64,000 nt of DNA from Hyphomicrobium_A sp963726795 (lineage in GTDB: Bacteria; Pseudomonadota; Alphaproteobacteria; Rhizobiales; Hyphomicrobiaceae): positions 62,001 to 126,000 of the forward strand of contig CAVSDD010000004.1 of NCBI GenBank assembly GCA_963726795.1, given 5' to 3'. Shown piece by piece: positions 17,499 through 28,415 of this stretch (position 1 is its first letter; each line of letters begins with the position of its first letter). Both the position numbers and the translations under genes were made by a program. The notes under the pieces were generated by a model. The model did no database searches, was not told where the DNA came from, and was given only the letters and a program-made list of their open reading frames with translations.

Positions 17499-18383
17499 AT
17501 GCCTGAGCTGCCCGAAGTCGAAACCGTGCGGCGCGGGCTGAAGCCCGTGCTCGTGGGCCATGCGATAGAGCGCGTCGAGCAGCGCCGCCCCGATCTGCGC
17601 TTTCCCCTGCCCCACGACTTTGCGCGCCGCATGCGCGGGCGCCGCATCGAGCGTCTGGAACGGCGGGGAAAGTATCTGCTCGCGCACTTGGACAAGGGCG
17701 AGGCGCTGCTGATGCACTTAGGCATGAGCGGCCGCTTCACCGTGCACGCGCCCGATGGGCGCGGGGGCAAGGTCGGCAAGTTCGCGCACGAGGTGGGGGG
17801 CGACGCCAAGCACGACCACGTCGTGTTCCACATGGATCGCGGTGCGACCGTGACCTACAACGATCCGCGCCGCTTCGGTTACATGCTGCTCATTCCCGAG
17901 CCCGAGCTCGGTACCCATCCGCTCTTGCGCGGGCTCGGCGTTGAGCCGCTCGGGCCTGAGCTGACGCCCGAGTACCTGGCGCGCCGCGCCAAGGGCAAGG
18001 CCGTCGATCTCAAGGCGTTCTTATCCGACCAGCGCATCGTGGCGGGGCTCGGCAACATCTACGTATGCGAGGCGCTGTTTCGCGCCGGCTTGTCGCCGCT
18101 GCGCCCTGCCGCATCGCTGGCGCGCAAGGACGGCAAACCGACGGAGCGCGCACGCCGGCTCGAGGCCGCGATACGCGCGGTGCTGCACGATGCGGTTGCG
18201 GCGGGAGGATCCTCGCTGCGCGACTATCGCCACGCCGACGGCGCGCTCGGCACGTTCCAGCACACGTTCTCGGTCTATGGCCGCGAAGGCGAGCCGTGCA
18301 AACGGGGCAACTGCCGGGACAAGGTGCGCCGGATCGTGCAGGCCGGCCGCTCGACCTTCTATTGCCCCAAGTGCCAGCACTAG
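17499..18383 (+). CDS. mutM: Formamidopyrimidine-DNA glycosylase
   Basis: A 294-residue bifunctional DNA glycosylase/AP lyase that removes 8-oxoguanine. MPELPEVETV gives the catalytic Pro2 and Glu3 after Met removal. LLMHLGMSGRF, the helix-two-turn-helix region with GLGNIYVCEALFRAGLSP, and a C-terminal zinc finger (Cys267, Cys272, Cys289, Cys292; the last pair as CPKC) complete the family pattern. ATG 17499 is chosen because the Pro must be residue 2; the frame is open further upstream. It is convergent with the membrane-protein gene at 18391. Confidence 0.96.
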   Translation: MPELPEVETVRRGLKPVLVGHAIERVEQRRPDLRFPLPHDFARRMRGRRIERLERRGKYLLAHLDKGEALLMHLGMSGRFTVHAPDGRGGKVGKFAHEVGGDAKHDHVVFHMDRGATVTYNDPRRFGYMLLIPEPELGTHPLLRGLGVEPLGPELTPEYLARRAKGKAVDLKAFLSDQRIVAGLGNIYVCEALFRAGLSPLRPAASLARKDGKPTERARRLEAAIRAVLHDAVAAGGSSLRDYRHADGALGTFQHTFSVYGREGEPCKRGNCRDKVRRIVQAGRSTFYCPKCQH

Positions 18384-18390
18384 ACGAGCG

Positions 18391-19020
18391 CTAGCTGCTG
18401 GCGACGCGCGCCACGCGGCTGCGGCCGATGTTGCGATAGGTCATGATGGCGACGACGGAGAGCACGACGAGGATGAGCGTGCCGGCCAAGAAGATGTAGT
18501 TCGCGGCCCAGTCGTCGCGCGGCGTCTGCAATTTCCCCGACGTCAGCAGGTAGATGAATGCCACGCTCATGACGACGCCCTGCAGCGCCGTCAGCCCGAT
18601 CAGGACCTGCAGCGCGCGCGTGTGCAGCGTGGTGCGGCCGGAGCCCAGCAAATAGACGTACAGCAGGATGCCGCCGGCAATGATGCTCATGAGGCCGCCG
18701 TACTCCCACCAGTGGCGCCAATAGAGACCCGACAGCGAGTAGATCGCGAACATTGCGGTGGCGCCCCAGGCGTAGACGAGCGCGGCAAGCACCGCGTTGC
18801 TCCACACGCACGCGACGGCGCGGTCGTCCTCGACGCCGGTCGCGCCCGCGTTCCAGAAGGGCGCGTTGATCCGCACGATGGCGAAGCCGACCTGCAGAAT
18901 ATAAAGGGCGGCTGCGAGGCCCAGCGTCACTCCTGAGCCGCGCCCGGTCGCAAGCACGCCCACGAAGACGCTCATCACGAGCGCGAGCAGGATTGCGGGC
19001 AGGAGCGGTTTCAGAATCAT
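18391..19020 (-). CDS. Predicted membrane protein, tandem paralog B
   Basis: A 209-residue hydrophobic protein with about five to six predicted membrane helices and no recognised domain. It resembles the upstream gene (19059-19634): both have a WSxA- or YAWGATA-like helix, an aromatic segment (YWRHWWEYGG here, GEWWQYVLGA there) and a C-terminal DDWAANYIF / PDWAASTIF motif before the last helix. Start ATG 19020 has GAAGA upstream. The two genes lie 38 bases apart on one strand, so they are probably cotranscribed and arose by duplication. Function unknown. Confidence 0.7.
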   Translation of the reverse strand: MILKPLLPAILLALVMSVFVGVLATGRGSGVTLGLAAALYILQVGFAIVRINAPFWNAGATGVEDDRAVACVWSNAVLAALVYAWGATAMFAIYSLSGLYWRHWWEYGGLMSIIAGGILLYVYLLGSGRTTLHTRALQVLIGLTALQGVVMSVAFIYLLTSGKLQTPRDDWAANYIFLAGTLILVVLSVVAIMTYRNIGRSRVARVASS

Positions 19021-19058
19021 GCCGTCGTCTTCCCTTCGTGGCTTGTAACCAGACGCCT

Positions 19059-19634
19059 TTATGCTTGCGGGGATGGCCTCAGGCCGTTGAGACTGATCGC
19101 CGCAAGGGCGGCTGCTCCGAAGAAAAAGATCGTGCTGGCGGCCCAGTCGGGCTTGTCGAGTGCGCGCGGCATCTTGGAATCGAGGACCAGGCCGATCATG
19201 GCGAGCGTCATGCCGGCAAGCTGACCGATCGTCAGGAGGCGGGCAAGCTTCAGCATGGCCTCATCGCGGTTGCCGGCAGCCGCGTCGCGGGCAAGCATTG
19301 CCGCAAAGCCAAAGCAAAGCGCCGCAACGAGACCGGCGCCCAGCACGTACTGCCACCATTCGCCCCAGCTGAGCACGAAAACGTAGGTCAGCAGCAGGCT
19401 GGCCGCGGCCCAACTCCACACCAGGCCCATCGACATCGCATTGGCGCTCGCAATGCTGGCCGGCCCTGCTCCCGAGGCTCTCAGCCGGCGGCGTTCATTA
19501 TCGGCGTAGAGCGCAAAACCGACGCAGACGACGGCCACGAGCGCGATATGCAGCCCCGGATTACCGGCCGTCGCGGCGAGGACCGTTACGCCAACGCCGA
19601 CAACCAGCGCCGCGAGCCAAAGCGGACCGAACAC
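19059..19634 (-). CDS. Predicted membrane protein, tandem paralog A
   Basis: A protein of about 191 residues with five to six predicted membrane helices, unknown function, and clear patchy similarity to the downstream gene at 18391-19020. I chose GTG 19634 because GGGGAGG lies six bases upstream; the frame is open to 19652. The PDWAASTIFFFGAAA segment near the C-terminus is the best shared feature of the pair. The pair lies between mutM and rpsT beside the replication genes. Confidence 0.65.
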   Translation of the reverse strand: MFGPLWLAALVVGVGVTVLAATAGNPGLHIALVAVVCVGFALYADNERRRLRASGAGPASIASANAMSMGLVWSWAAASLLLTYVFVLSWGEWWQYVLGAGLVAALCFGFAAMLARDAAAGNRDEAMLKLARLLTIGQLAGMTLAMIGLVLDSKMPRALDKPDWAASTIFFFGAAALAAISLNGLRPSPQA

Positions 19635-19885
19635 CAAGCGCCTCCCCTGCAAGACCGCATTCGGGTCCTACTTAGCAGATTTCCGGCTATGTGTTCCTCT
19701 AACTGCTTCAGCGGTTTACGCGAGGGGGCGCCGTTGACCCCGACACCGGCGGCGTCTATAGCATCGCCCACTTTGCGGCGCGGGGCTTTGGCTCGGGGGC
19801 CGCTGGTCAATTCCGCCCCTCTCTAGCCTTCTCGTTGCGGCAAACGCGAGGGCGGATTCAAATTCTGGGAAAAGGTTTTCAAGCT

Positions 19886-20149
19886 ATGGCCAACACGAAG
19901 TCGGCAAAGAAGGCGGCACGCCAAGCCCTGCAGCGCACCGAGGTGAACAAGGCGCGCGTCTCGCAGGCACGCAGCGCGACTCGCAAAGTCGAGGAGGCCC
20001 TGGCTTCCGGCGACAAGAAGGCGGCAGGCGATGCGTTGAAGGCCGCTGCACCACTGCTTGCTCGCAGCGCTCAGAAGGGCGTGCTGCACAAGAAGGCCGC
20101 AAGCCGCAAAGTTTCGCGCCTTACCGCGCGCCTCAAGGCGATGGCTTGA
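19886..20149 (+). CDS. rpsT: 30S ribosomal protein S20
   Basis: An 87-residue basic protein that binds 16S rRNA in the small subunit. MANTKSAKKAARQALQRTEV and the Ala/Lys-rich helical body ending HKKAASRKVSRLTARLKAMA are diagnostic. ATG 19886 is used because S20 begins there; the frame is open further upstream. rpsT next to dnaA is a conserved alphaproteobacterial order. A hairpin follows at 20203-20221. Confidence 0.97.
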   Translation: MANTKSAKKAARQALQRTEVNKARVSQARSATRKVEEALASGDKKAAGDALKAAAPLLARSAQKGVLHKKAASRKVSRLTARLKAMA

Positions 20150-20202
20150 GCGAATTTTCGCGAGTCCGTCACAGATGGACGGGCTGCGGTATGTTCGCAA
20201 CA

Positions 20203-20221
20203 GACGGTGCTTTGCACCGTC
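20203..20221 (+). terminator. Hairpin after rpsT
   Basis: A perfect 8-bp stem, GACGGTGC (20203-20210) and GCACCGTC (20214-20221), with a three-base TTT loop. It lies 54 bases after the rpsT stop. Only a short, mixed T-tract follows, so it may need Rho or act as a 3' stabiliser rather than a classical terminator. Confidence 0.45.
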
Positions 20222-20402
20222 GTTAATCCGCGCAAGTCGCGCACGCGACTAAGTCGCGGATTTGATAGTGCTCAATACGCGGCGAACTTTGCAGATGGCG
20301 TGCAGGTGCCGCTCGCGGGGCAAGACACGCCAAGCGGAAAATGACGAATCTCTGACATAGCGGGGGACGATTTTGCCGCTCTGTGGATGAAAATTTCGGA
20401 GC

Positions 20403-20468
20403 GTGGAAAACCTGAGTTGAGTCAGTAAAATATTCACAGGAGCTTTGATTGACTCACACGTTTTCCAC
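20403..20468. repeat. Inverted repeat with GANTC sites in the candidate origin
   Basis: GTGGAAAAC (20403-20411) is the exact reverse complement of GTTTTCCAC (20460-20468). Inside these arms, TGAGTCA (20418-20424) matches TGACTCA (20450-20456) in the same inverted register. Each inner arm contains a GANTC methylation site. The centre (about 20425-20449) is AT-rich. The arrangement could bind a dimeric regulator or form part of a duplex-unwinding element. Confidence 0.5.
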
Positions 20469-20794
20469 CGGTTTTTGGGGTCTTCGTCCGCATTATCAAC
20501 ACAAGCCCTCCCAACGATGCACCCCTTTACTACCCGAAAGTTCGGGGCTACCGTTCTTCCAGTCGCCTCGCTCGAACTGAGACAGCGATTTTCGGTCCGG
20601 TTCCAGTGAGTGTCGGCGCCAGGTTTCTTTAGTATCTCGTCCCTGGGTTCCCGCGTCATATCTACCTGTGTTTGCGTACCTTTCTGGGCTTACGCCCGGC
20701 AAGTGTGTAATTTGCTACGCGAGCATGAGTTGGTCTGGTGGGTAAGCCGCATTGCGTGCGGTTGGTGTCGAGTGGAGGACGAAAGTTGGAGTCA

Positions 20795-21230
20795 ATGGCG
20801 GCCGTCCACATCGATGATGTGCCTGTGGAGGAAGTTTGGGCACGTCTGGAACGGGAACCTGGGTCTGTACTGATCGACGTGCGCACTCGTGCGGAGTGGG
20901 CCTTCGTCGGACTTCCAGATCTTGAGCGGCTGGGTAAGCGCGTACTGACTGTTGAGTGGCAGACGTCTCCGGAAGCGCAAATTGATGCGGCGTTTTCCGA
21001 GCGTCTCAAGAAGGTGCTCGATGCGGCGGGCACCAATCGAAGACTCCGAGTTGTTCTTCATCTGCCGATCGGGTGGCCGAAGTCGCATGGCAGCGGAAGC
21101 CATGTCGAACGCCGGGTATCGGCGATGCAGAAATGTGGCGGACGGTTTCGAGGGGCCTCTCGACACCGATCGGCACAGAGGGCGGGTTGGCGGCTGGAAG
21201 GCAGCTGGCCTGGCGTGGGTGCAAAGTTAG
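20795..21230 (+). pseudogene. Rhodanese-like domain protein, frameshifted
   Basis: The first part, from ATG 20795, reads MAAVHIDDVPVEEVWARLER and LIDVRTRAEWAFVGLPDL, a rhodanese-domain start. After about KKVLDAAGT (near 21033) the rhodanese sequence continues only in the next frame: EDSELFFICRSGGRSRMAAE, with the active-loop Cys, then NVADGFEGPLD and GGWKAAGLAWVQS, ending at 21230. One base too many (or two missing) separates the halves. Rhodanese proteins of this kind commonly precede dnaA in this group and would be about 145 residues. Either the gene is inactive or the sequence has an indel. Confidence 0.75.
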
Positions 21231-21351
21231 CGCACCCGTTTGAAGACCGAGCACACGACCAATTACGCAACCGCGGCGGCGGAGGGCGATAGGCGGCGTT
21301 TGCTCGGGTGACTTTGAGGTGCAAGTCGAACTTTTGTGCGGGGGTACAACA

Positions 21352-22875
21352 ATGCAGACAATTCAGAAGGCGGGGCGCCTCGCCCCGGCTAGCGGACACA
21401 CGAGCTTCGCGCCAAGCGAAGTGCAGCAAGAACCTGTTGAAACTCAAGGCCAAAAGACGCGCGCCATGCTGCGCGCCCGGCTCGGCGACGATATCTTCTC
21501 CTCTTGGTTTCACACCCTTGAGTTCGAAAGCTTCCTGGACAAGACCGTAAGGGTCTCCGTGCCCGTGAAGTTCCTGAAGAACTGGATACAGTCGCATTAC
21601 GGCGAGGATCTGCTCGCCTGCTGTCGCGCCGAATTCAAGGGCGCGGAGAAGGTCGACGTCGTGCTGCGCACGCCGGGCGGTCATGCGGCTTCGCGTGAAA
21701 GCCAGGCCAATGGCGCAGGCGATGAGAACCTCAACGGGCAGCGTTCGGGCCACGCCGAGAACGGCCATCGCTCGGCCGGGATCATCAAGAGTGCGCCGCC
21801 CGCGGGCAGGACCAACGTCGGCGGCTTTGAAGGCTCACCGCTCGATCCGCGCTATACGTTCGAGAGCTTCGTCGTCGGGGCCTCCAACCGCATGGCGCAC
21901 GCTGGCGCCACTCAGGTTGCCGACACGGCGCTCGGCGAGACCAAGGGCTTCAATCCGCTCTACGTCCACTCGGCGGTTGGCCTTGGCAAGACGCACCTTC
22001 TGCACGCGATTGCGTGGGAGGTGAAACGCCGCGCGCCACATGCGCAGGTTCTCTATCTGACGGCGGAACGCTTCCGCTACCAGTTCGTCGAGGCCCTTCG
22101 CAGCCAGGACCCGCTCGCGTTCAAGGAGAAATTCCGCGCGATCGACATCCTTCTGATCGACGATCTTGAGTTCATGCACGGGGAACGGACCGAGCAGGAG
22201 TTCGATCACGTGATCAACTCGCTCCTCGACGGCGGCCGCCAGGTGGTCGTCGCCTCGGCGCGGGCTCCCAACCACGTGGAACGGCTCAACGAGCGCATGC
22301 GCTCGCGCCTGCAGCGTGGCCTCGTGACCGAGATCGGTGCGCTCGATCACGAACTGCGCCTGAAAGTCCTCGAGAAACGTCTGGCCGAGAAGCGCGGGAC
22401 CGATCCTTCGTTCACGCTCGGGCGCGACGTCCTCGAGTTGCTCGCGGACCGGCTGACGGAAAGTGGTCGTGAGCTCGAAGGCGCCGTCACCCGCCTCTAC
22501 GCGACGTGGCAATACATGCGGACGACCATTACTCCCGATGTCGCCGAGACGGTGATCCGGGACCTGGTGCACGGCCTTGAGCCGCGCCGCATCAAGATCG
22601 AGGACATCCTGCGCATCATTTCTCGGCACTTCGGCGTGTCGAAGGGTGATCTCTTGTCGCAGCGCCGCCACCGGTCGGTGGTGTGGCCGCGCCAGGTCGG
22701 GATGTACCTCGCTAAGCAGCTGACCGCACGCTCGCTGCCCGAGATTGGACGCCGTTTCGGCAACCGAGACCACACGACCGTGCTGCACGCGATCCGCAAG
22801 ATCGAGGTCCAGCTTACGGACAATCCTCGCCTCAAGGACGAGCTGGAAGAGCTCAAAAAGCTCTTGAGCCACTAA
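21352..22875 (+). CDS. dnaA: Chromosomal replication initiator protein DnaA
   Basis: A 507-residue AAA+ initiator that binds DnaA boxes and opens oriC. Domain I (about 35-105) includes DIFSSWFHTLEFES, a flexible linker follows, and the AAA+ core has VGLGKTHLLHA (Walker A, Lys213) and ILLIDDLEFM (Walker B). The C-terminal DNA-binding domain carries the DnaA signature GRRFGNRDHTTVLHAI. Residues 206-209 of the P-loop approach (HSAV) differ slightly from the common form. ATG 21352 has a GGGG-type site upstream. dnaN, recF and gyrB follow in the ancestral order. Confidence 0.97.
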   Translation: MQTIQKAGRLAPASGHTSFAPSEVQQEPVETQGQKTRAMLRARLGDDIFSSWFHTLEFESFLDKTVRVSVPVKFLKNWIQSHYGEDLLACCRAEFKGAEKVDVVLRTPGGHAASRESQANGAGDENLNGQRSGHAENGHRSAGIIKSAPPAGRTNVGGFEGSPLDPRYTFESFVVGASNRMAHAGATQVADTALGETKGFNPLYVHSAVGLGKTHLLHAIAWEVKRRAPHAQVLYLTAERFRYQFVEALRSQDPLAFKEKFRAIDILLIDDLEFMHGERTEQEFDHVINSLLDGGRQVVVASARAPNHVERLNERMRSRLQRGLVTEIGALDHELRLKVLEKRLAEKRGTDPSFTLGRDVLELLADRLTESGRELEGAVTRLYATWQYMRTTITPDVAETVIRDLVHGLEPRRIKIEDILRIISRHFGVSKGDLLSQRRHRSVVWPRQVGMYLAKQLTARSLPEIGRRFGNRDHTTVLHAIRKIEVQLTDNPRLKDELEELKKLLSH

Positions 22876-22930
22876 AGGCAAGGAATCGGATGGTCCGCCG
22901 TGCTGGGCGAGTACGGTGGGCTAAGCGGGG

Positions 22931-22958
22931 AGGAGCGGCGTCTAACGGCGCCGCTCCT
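22931..22958 (+). terminator. Hairpin terminator after dnaA
   Basis: A perfect 10-bp stem, AGGAGCGGCG (22931-22940) and CGCCGCTCCT (22949-22958), with an 8-base loop, lies 55 bases after the dnaA stop. It is followed by AACTCTTT. It probably ends or attenuates dnaA transcription before dnaN, which would then use its own promoter in the remaining ~195 bases. Confidence 0.6.
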
Positions 22959-23154
22959 AACTCTTTGGACGCCAAGCATGTCCGGTGCGCTTCGGCCTCG
23001 GCCCTTGAAAATTGAGGTGGCTTGGGGTCATGTTGGCTAGGCGCGAATCCCAAATGCCATCTGCTCCAAGACCCAGCCTCCGCGCCCCTCCCAGTAAGGT
23101 GGCCTCATTCGCTTGATTGAGGTGGGCTTGGCCCCTCAAATCGCCGAGGTTTCC

Positions 23155-24273
23155 ATGCGGCTTGTGATCGAACGCGGTGAATTGTTGCGGGCGCTTGGCC
23201 ACGTCGCCAGCGTCGTCGAGCGGCGCACGACGATTCCGATCCTTTCCAACGTCCTGTTGCGCGCTCGCGAGTCCACGCTGGAGTTCAAGGCGACCGATCT
23301 CGAACGCGAGGTCATCGAAGCCGTGTCCGCAGACGTGAGCGCGCCGGGTGCCGTCACGGTGCCGGCCCACATCCTGCATGACATCGTGCGCAAACTGCCG
23401 GACGGCGCTCAAGTCGACATCCGCAAGGATTCGGAAAAGGAGCGCCTGACGATCACCGCCGGGCACGCGCGCTTTGCGCTGCAGACGCTCCCCGCCGAGG
23501 ACTTCCCCGATATCGGCGTCGGCGAGATGGGGCAGACATTCGATCTCTCCGCCCAGGACATGAAGCGGCTGATCGACAAGACGCGCTTTGCGATCTCGAC
23601 CGAGGAGACGCGCTACTACCTGAACGGCATCTACCTGCACGCGGCCCAGTCGGACAACAAGCCGGTGCTGCGCGCGGTGGCGACCGACGGGCACCGCTTG
23701 GCGCAGGTCGAGCTGCCGCTGCCGGCCGGCGCGCAGGGCATGCCGGGCGTGATCATCCCGCGCAAGACAGTGCACGAGCTGCACCGCCTGATCGAGGACG
23801 CCGCCGCGCCCGTCAAGGTCGGCGTCAGCCCGGCCAAGGTGCGCTTCGAGATCGGCACGGTGACGCTCACCTCCAAGCTGATCGACGGCACGTTCCCCGA
23901 TTACGGCCGCGTCATTCCGCAGGGCAACGACAAGGAAATGCGCGTCACGAACGCGGAGTTCATCGGTGCGGTCGATCGCGTCTCGACGATCGCCAGCGAG
24001 CGGGGCCGCGCGGTCAAGCTGAACATCAAGGGCGACAAGCTGGTCTTGTCGGTCAACAATCCCGAGGGCGGCAGCGCGACCGAGGAGATCGGCATCGAGT
24101 ACGGCTCAAGCCCGCTCGAAATCGGCTTCAACGCGCGCTACCTGCTCGACATCGCCGGCCAGCTTGAGGGCGAGCACGCCTGCTTCAAGCTCGCCGATCC
24201 GGGCTCCCCCACCATGGTCAACGATCCTGGCGATCTATCGGCGCTTTATGTGCTGATGCCGATGCGGGTGTAG
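23155..24273 (+). CDS. dnaN: DNA polymerase III beta subunit (sliding clamp)
   Basis: A 372-residue processivity clamp. MRLVIERGELLRALGHVASVV and the three repeated clamp domains are visible, ending with ALYVLMPMRV, the typical terminus. ATG 23155 is preferred over the earlier in-frame start at 23113. It has GAGG seven bases upstream, and 372 residues is the usual length in this group. recF starts almost immediately after the stop, so dnaN and recF are likely one transcript. Confidence 0.97.
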   Translation: MRLVIERGELLRALGHVASVVERRTTIPILSNVLLRARESTLEFKATDLEREVIEAVSADVSAPGAVTVPAHILHDIVRKLPDGAQVDIRKDSEKERLTITAGHARFALQTLPAEDFPDIGVGEMGQTFDLSAQDMKRLIDKTRFAISTEETRYYLNGIYLHAAQSDNKPVLRAVATDGHRLAQVELPLPAGAQGMPGVIIPRKTVHELHRLIEDAAAPVKVGVSPAKVRFEIGTVTLTSKLIDGTFPDYGRVIPQGNDKEMRVTNAEFIGAVDRVSTIASERGRAVKLNIKGDKLVLSVNNPEGGSATEEIGIEYGSSPLEIGFNARYLLDIAGQLEGEHACFKLADPGSPTMVNDPGDLSALYVLMPMRV

Positions 24274-24285
24274 CGGGTGGGGGCG

Positions 24286-25479
24286 ATGCCTCTGCGCGTG
24301 CCGGTCGATGCCGGGAGCGGGTCCGTGCTCTGGGTCGAGCGGCTGACGCTCACCAATTTCCGCAACTACGAGCAGCTTTCGCTCAATGCCGGCCCGGAGC
24401 CGCAGGTGCTGATCGGCGCCAACGGCGCCGGCAAGACAAACCTGCTCGAGGCCGTATCGTTGCTGGCGCCGGGACAGGGCCTGCGCCGCGCGTCCTTCCC
24501 GGAATTGGCGTATGGCGGCGGCGACGGCAGCTGGAGCGTCGCGGCGCGCGTGCACACCCAGCTCGGCCCCGTCGATATCGGCACCGGGCTGGCGGCGCCT
24601 GTCGGCGACGAGGAGCGCCGCGCGCGCATCGTGCGCATCAACGGCGCCACGGTAGGCAGCTCGGGCGCGCTTGGCGAGTATGTCGAGATCGTGTGGGTGA
24701 CGCCGGCGATGGATGGCCTGTTCACCGGCCCGGCTTCCGAGCGCCGGCGCTTTCTCGACCGGCTGATCGTCTGCTTTGACGCTTCCTACCGCACGCGCCT
24801 TGGGCATTTTGAACGCGCGATGCAGCAGCGCAACCGCCTGCTCGCCGACGGCGTGCGCGACAACGCGCGCTTTGAAGGCCTGGAGCTGACGATGGCCGAG
24901 ACGGGGACCGCGATTGCCGCGGCACGCGCCGAGGCCGTCGCCGGACTCGCCTCGATCATGATCGAGCGGCAGGAGCGAGAACCCAATTCGCCGTTTCCTG
25001 CGGGCGGTCTTGCGCTCGAGGGCATGCTCGAGACCGATCTTGAACGCTCCTCAGCGCTCGATGTCGAGGCGGACTACGCCAGAGTGCTGCGCGAAAGCCG
25101 CGAGCGCGACCGCGCGGCGGGCCGTACGCTCGAGGGCCCGCACCGCTCGGACCTTCTCGTTTTCCATGCGCCAAAGCAGATGGCGGCGCGGCAGTGCTCG
25201 ACCGGCGAGCAGAAGGCGCTGCTGGTGGGGCTCGTGCTCGCCCACGCCGAGCTCGTGGCGCGGCGGCGCGACGGGGTCGCTCCGATCCTGCTGCTGGATG
25301 AGATCACCGCCCATCTCGACGAGGCGCGCCGGGCTGCCCTGTTCGCTGAAATCCTGCGTCTCGGCATGCAGGCGTGGGCCACCGGAACGGACGAAACCGC
25401 GTTCACCGCGCTGCGCGAAAAAGCGCATTTCTGGCGCGTTGCTGAGGGCCGTTTGAGCAGCCTCTTTGACGCAGCGTGA
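24286..25479 (+). CDS. recF: DNA replication and repair protein RecF
   Basis: A 397-residue (from ATG 24286) or 400-residue (from GTG 24277) SMC-like ATPase that helps load RecA at gaps. The N-terminal VERLTLTNFRNYEQLSLNAG and Walker A GANGAGKTNLLEA, the central STGEQKALLVGLVLAHAELV signature and Walker B ILLLDEITAHLDEARR are present. It follows dnaN by about ten bases and precedes gyrB across ~150 bases, the conserved replication cluster order. Confidence 0.95.
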   Translation: MPLRVPVDAGSGSVLWVERLTLTNFRNYEQLSLNAGPEPQVLIGANGAGKTNLLEAVSLLAPGQGLRRASFPELAYGGGDGSWSVAARVHTQLGPVDIGTGLAAPVGDEERRARIVRINGATVGSSGALGEYVEIVWVTPAMDGLFTGPASERRRFLDRLIVCFDASYRTRLGHFERAMQQRNRLLADGVRDNARFEGLELTMAETGTAIAAARAEAVAGLASIMIERQEREPNSPFPAGGLALEGMLETDLERSSALDVEADYARVLRESRERDRAAGRTLEGPHRSDLLVFHAPKQMAARQCSTGEQKALLVGLVLAHAELVARRRDGVAPILLLDEITAHLDEARRAALFAEILRLGMQAWATGTDETAFTALREKAHFWRVAEGRLSSLFDAA

Positions 25480-25630
25480 GCGGGGCTTTTTACGCGCGGA
25501 CAACGCATTGATTCAGCGTGGTTTTCAGTGCCGCCCGATTAGCTAAAAATGACACCTTTTTTAGGCACTTACGGGGCGTTCCGTGGTATAAGAATTTCGA
25601 GGCCAGACGACCCCAAGGAACACCCCCGGA

Positions 25631-28072
<2,442 letters not shown>

Positions 28073-28088
28073 AGGTTCGGCACGGGGA

Positions 28089-28271
28089 ATGGAGCCGCTC
28101 AAGCCGTTGCCGCCGCTAGAGCCGCTGCCGTCGCTCAACCGCCGGCGCACGCGCCGCGTGTTGAGCTGGGCGACGGCGCTGGCGCTTCTCAGCGCTCTCG
28201 CCGCCGGCATGATGCACGCGCTCGGCTCCAAGCTGCTCGAGCGCGCGTGGGCGTATCTCGGGTGGCAGTAG
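28089..28271 (+). CDS. Small predicted membrane protein
   Basis: A 60-residue frame starting 16 bases after gyrB. It has a Pro/Leu-rich N-terminus (MEPLKPLPPLEPLPSLNRRR), a single hydrophobic helix (about 29-44) and a short C-terminal tail ending WAYLGWQ. No family is recognised. The composition and the well-formed membrane helix after a basic patch favour a real protein, but it is short and unsupported by homology. Confidence 0.45.
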   Translation: MEPLKPLPPLEPLPSLNRRRTRRVLSWATALALLSALAAGMMHALGSKLLERAWAYLGWQ

Positions 28272-28286
28272 AGCCCTCGCCCGCAT

Positions 28287-28409
28287 TGTCATCCTCGGGC
28301 TTGTCCCGAGGACCCAGCTCTCGGATTGCATTGGCGTCGAAGCTCTTGTTCGACTTCATCCGCACATTGCGATGAGGGGTAGGTCCTCGGGACAAGCCCG
28401 AGGATGACA
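28287..28409. repeat. Inverted pair of 28-bp REP-like palindromic units
   Basis: The 28-base unit beginning TGTCATCCTCGGG at 28287-28314 recurs as its exact reverse complement at 28382-28409, with 67 bases between. Each unit is itself a hairpin (CCTCGGG, loop CTTGT, CCCGAGG). Such TGTCATCC...CCCGAGG elements are widespread intergenic repeats in Hyphomicrobiales. The pair lies between convergent genes, where it could act as a transcription terminator or mRNA end stabiliser. Confidence 0.85.
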
Positions 28410-28415
28410 TTTGTG

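Larger units (their letters stand above)
20150..20794. other. Candidate chromosomal replication origin region (rpsT-dnaA interval)
   Basis: This ~650-base stretch before the rhodanese fragment is less GC-rich than its surroundings and has no supported gene. It holds near-consensus DnaA boxes: TTATCAACA at 20493-20501 and, on the other strand, TCATCCACA at 20382-20390, each one base from TTATCCACA. It has a long imperfect inverted repeat at 20403-20468 and four GANTC (CcrM) sites at 20162, 20346, 20419 and 20451. An AT-rich patch lies inside the repeat (about 20425-20437). These features and the nearby dnaA fit an origin, but some Hyphomicrobiales place oriC elsewhere. Confidence 0.4.

Noticed and set aside
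20249..20659. A 136-codon minus-strand frame across the candidate origin
   Set aside because: It has no family resemblance, no good ribosome site, and overlaps the DnaA-box and GANTC features. It is probably a chance frame in a lower-GC region.
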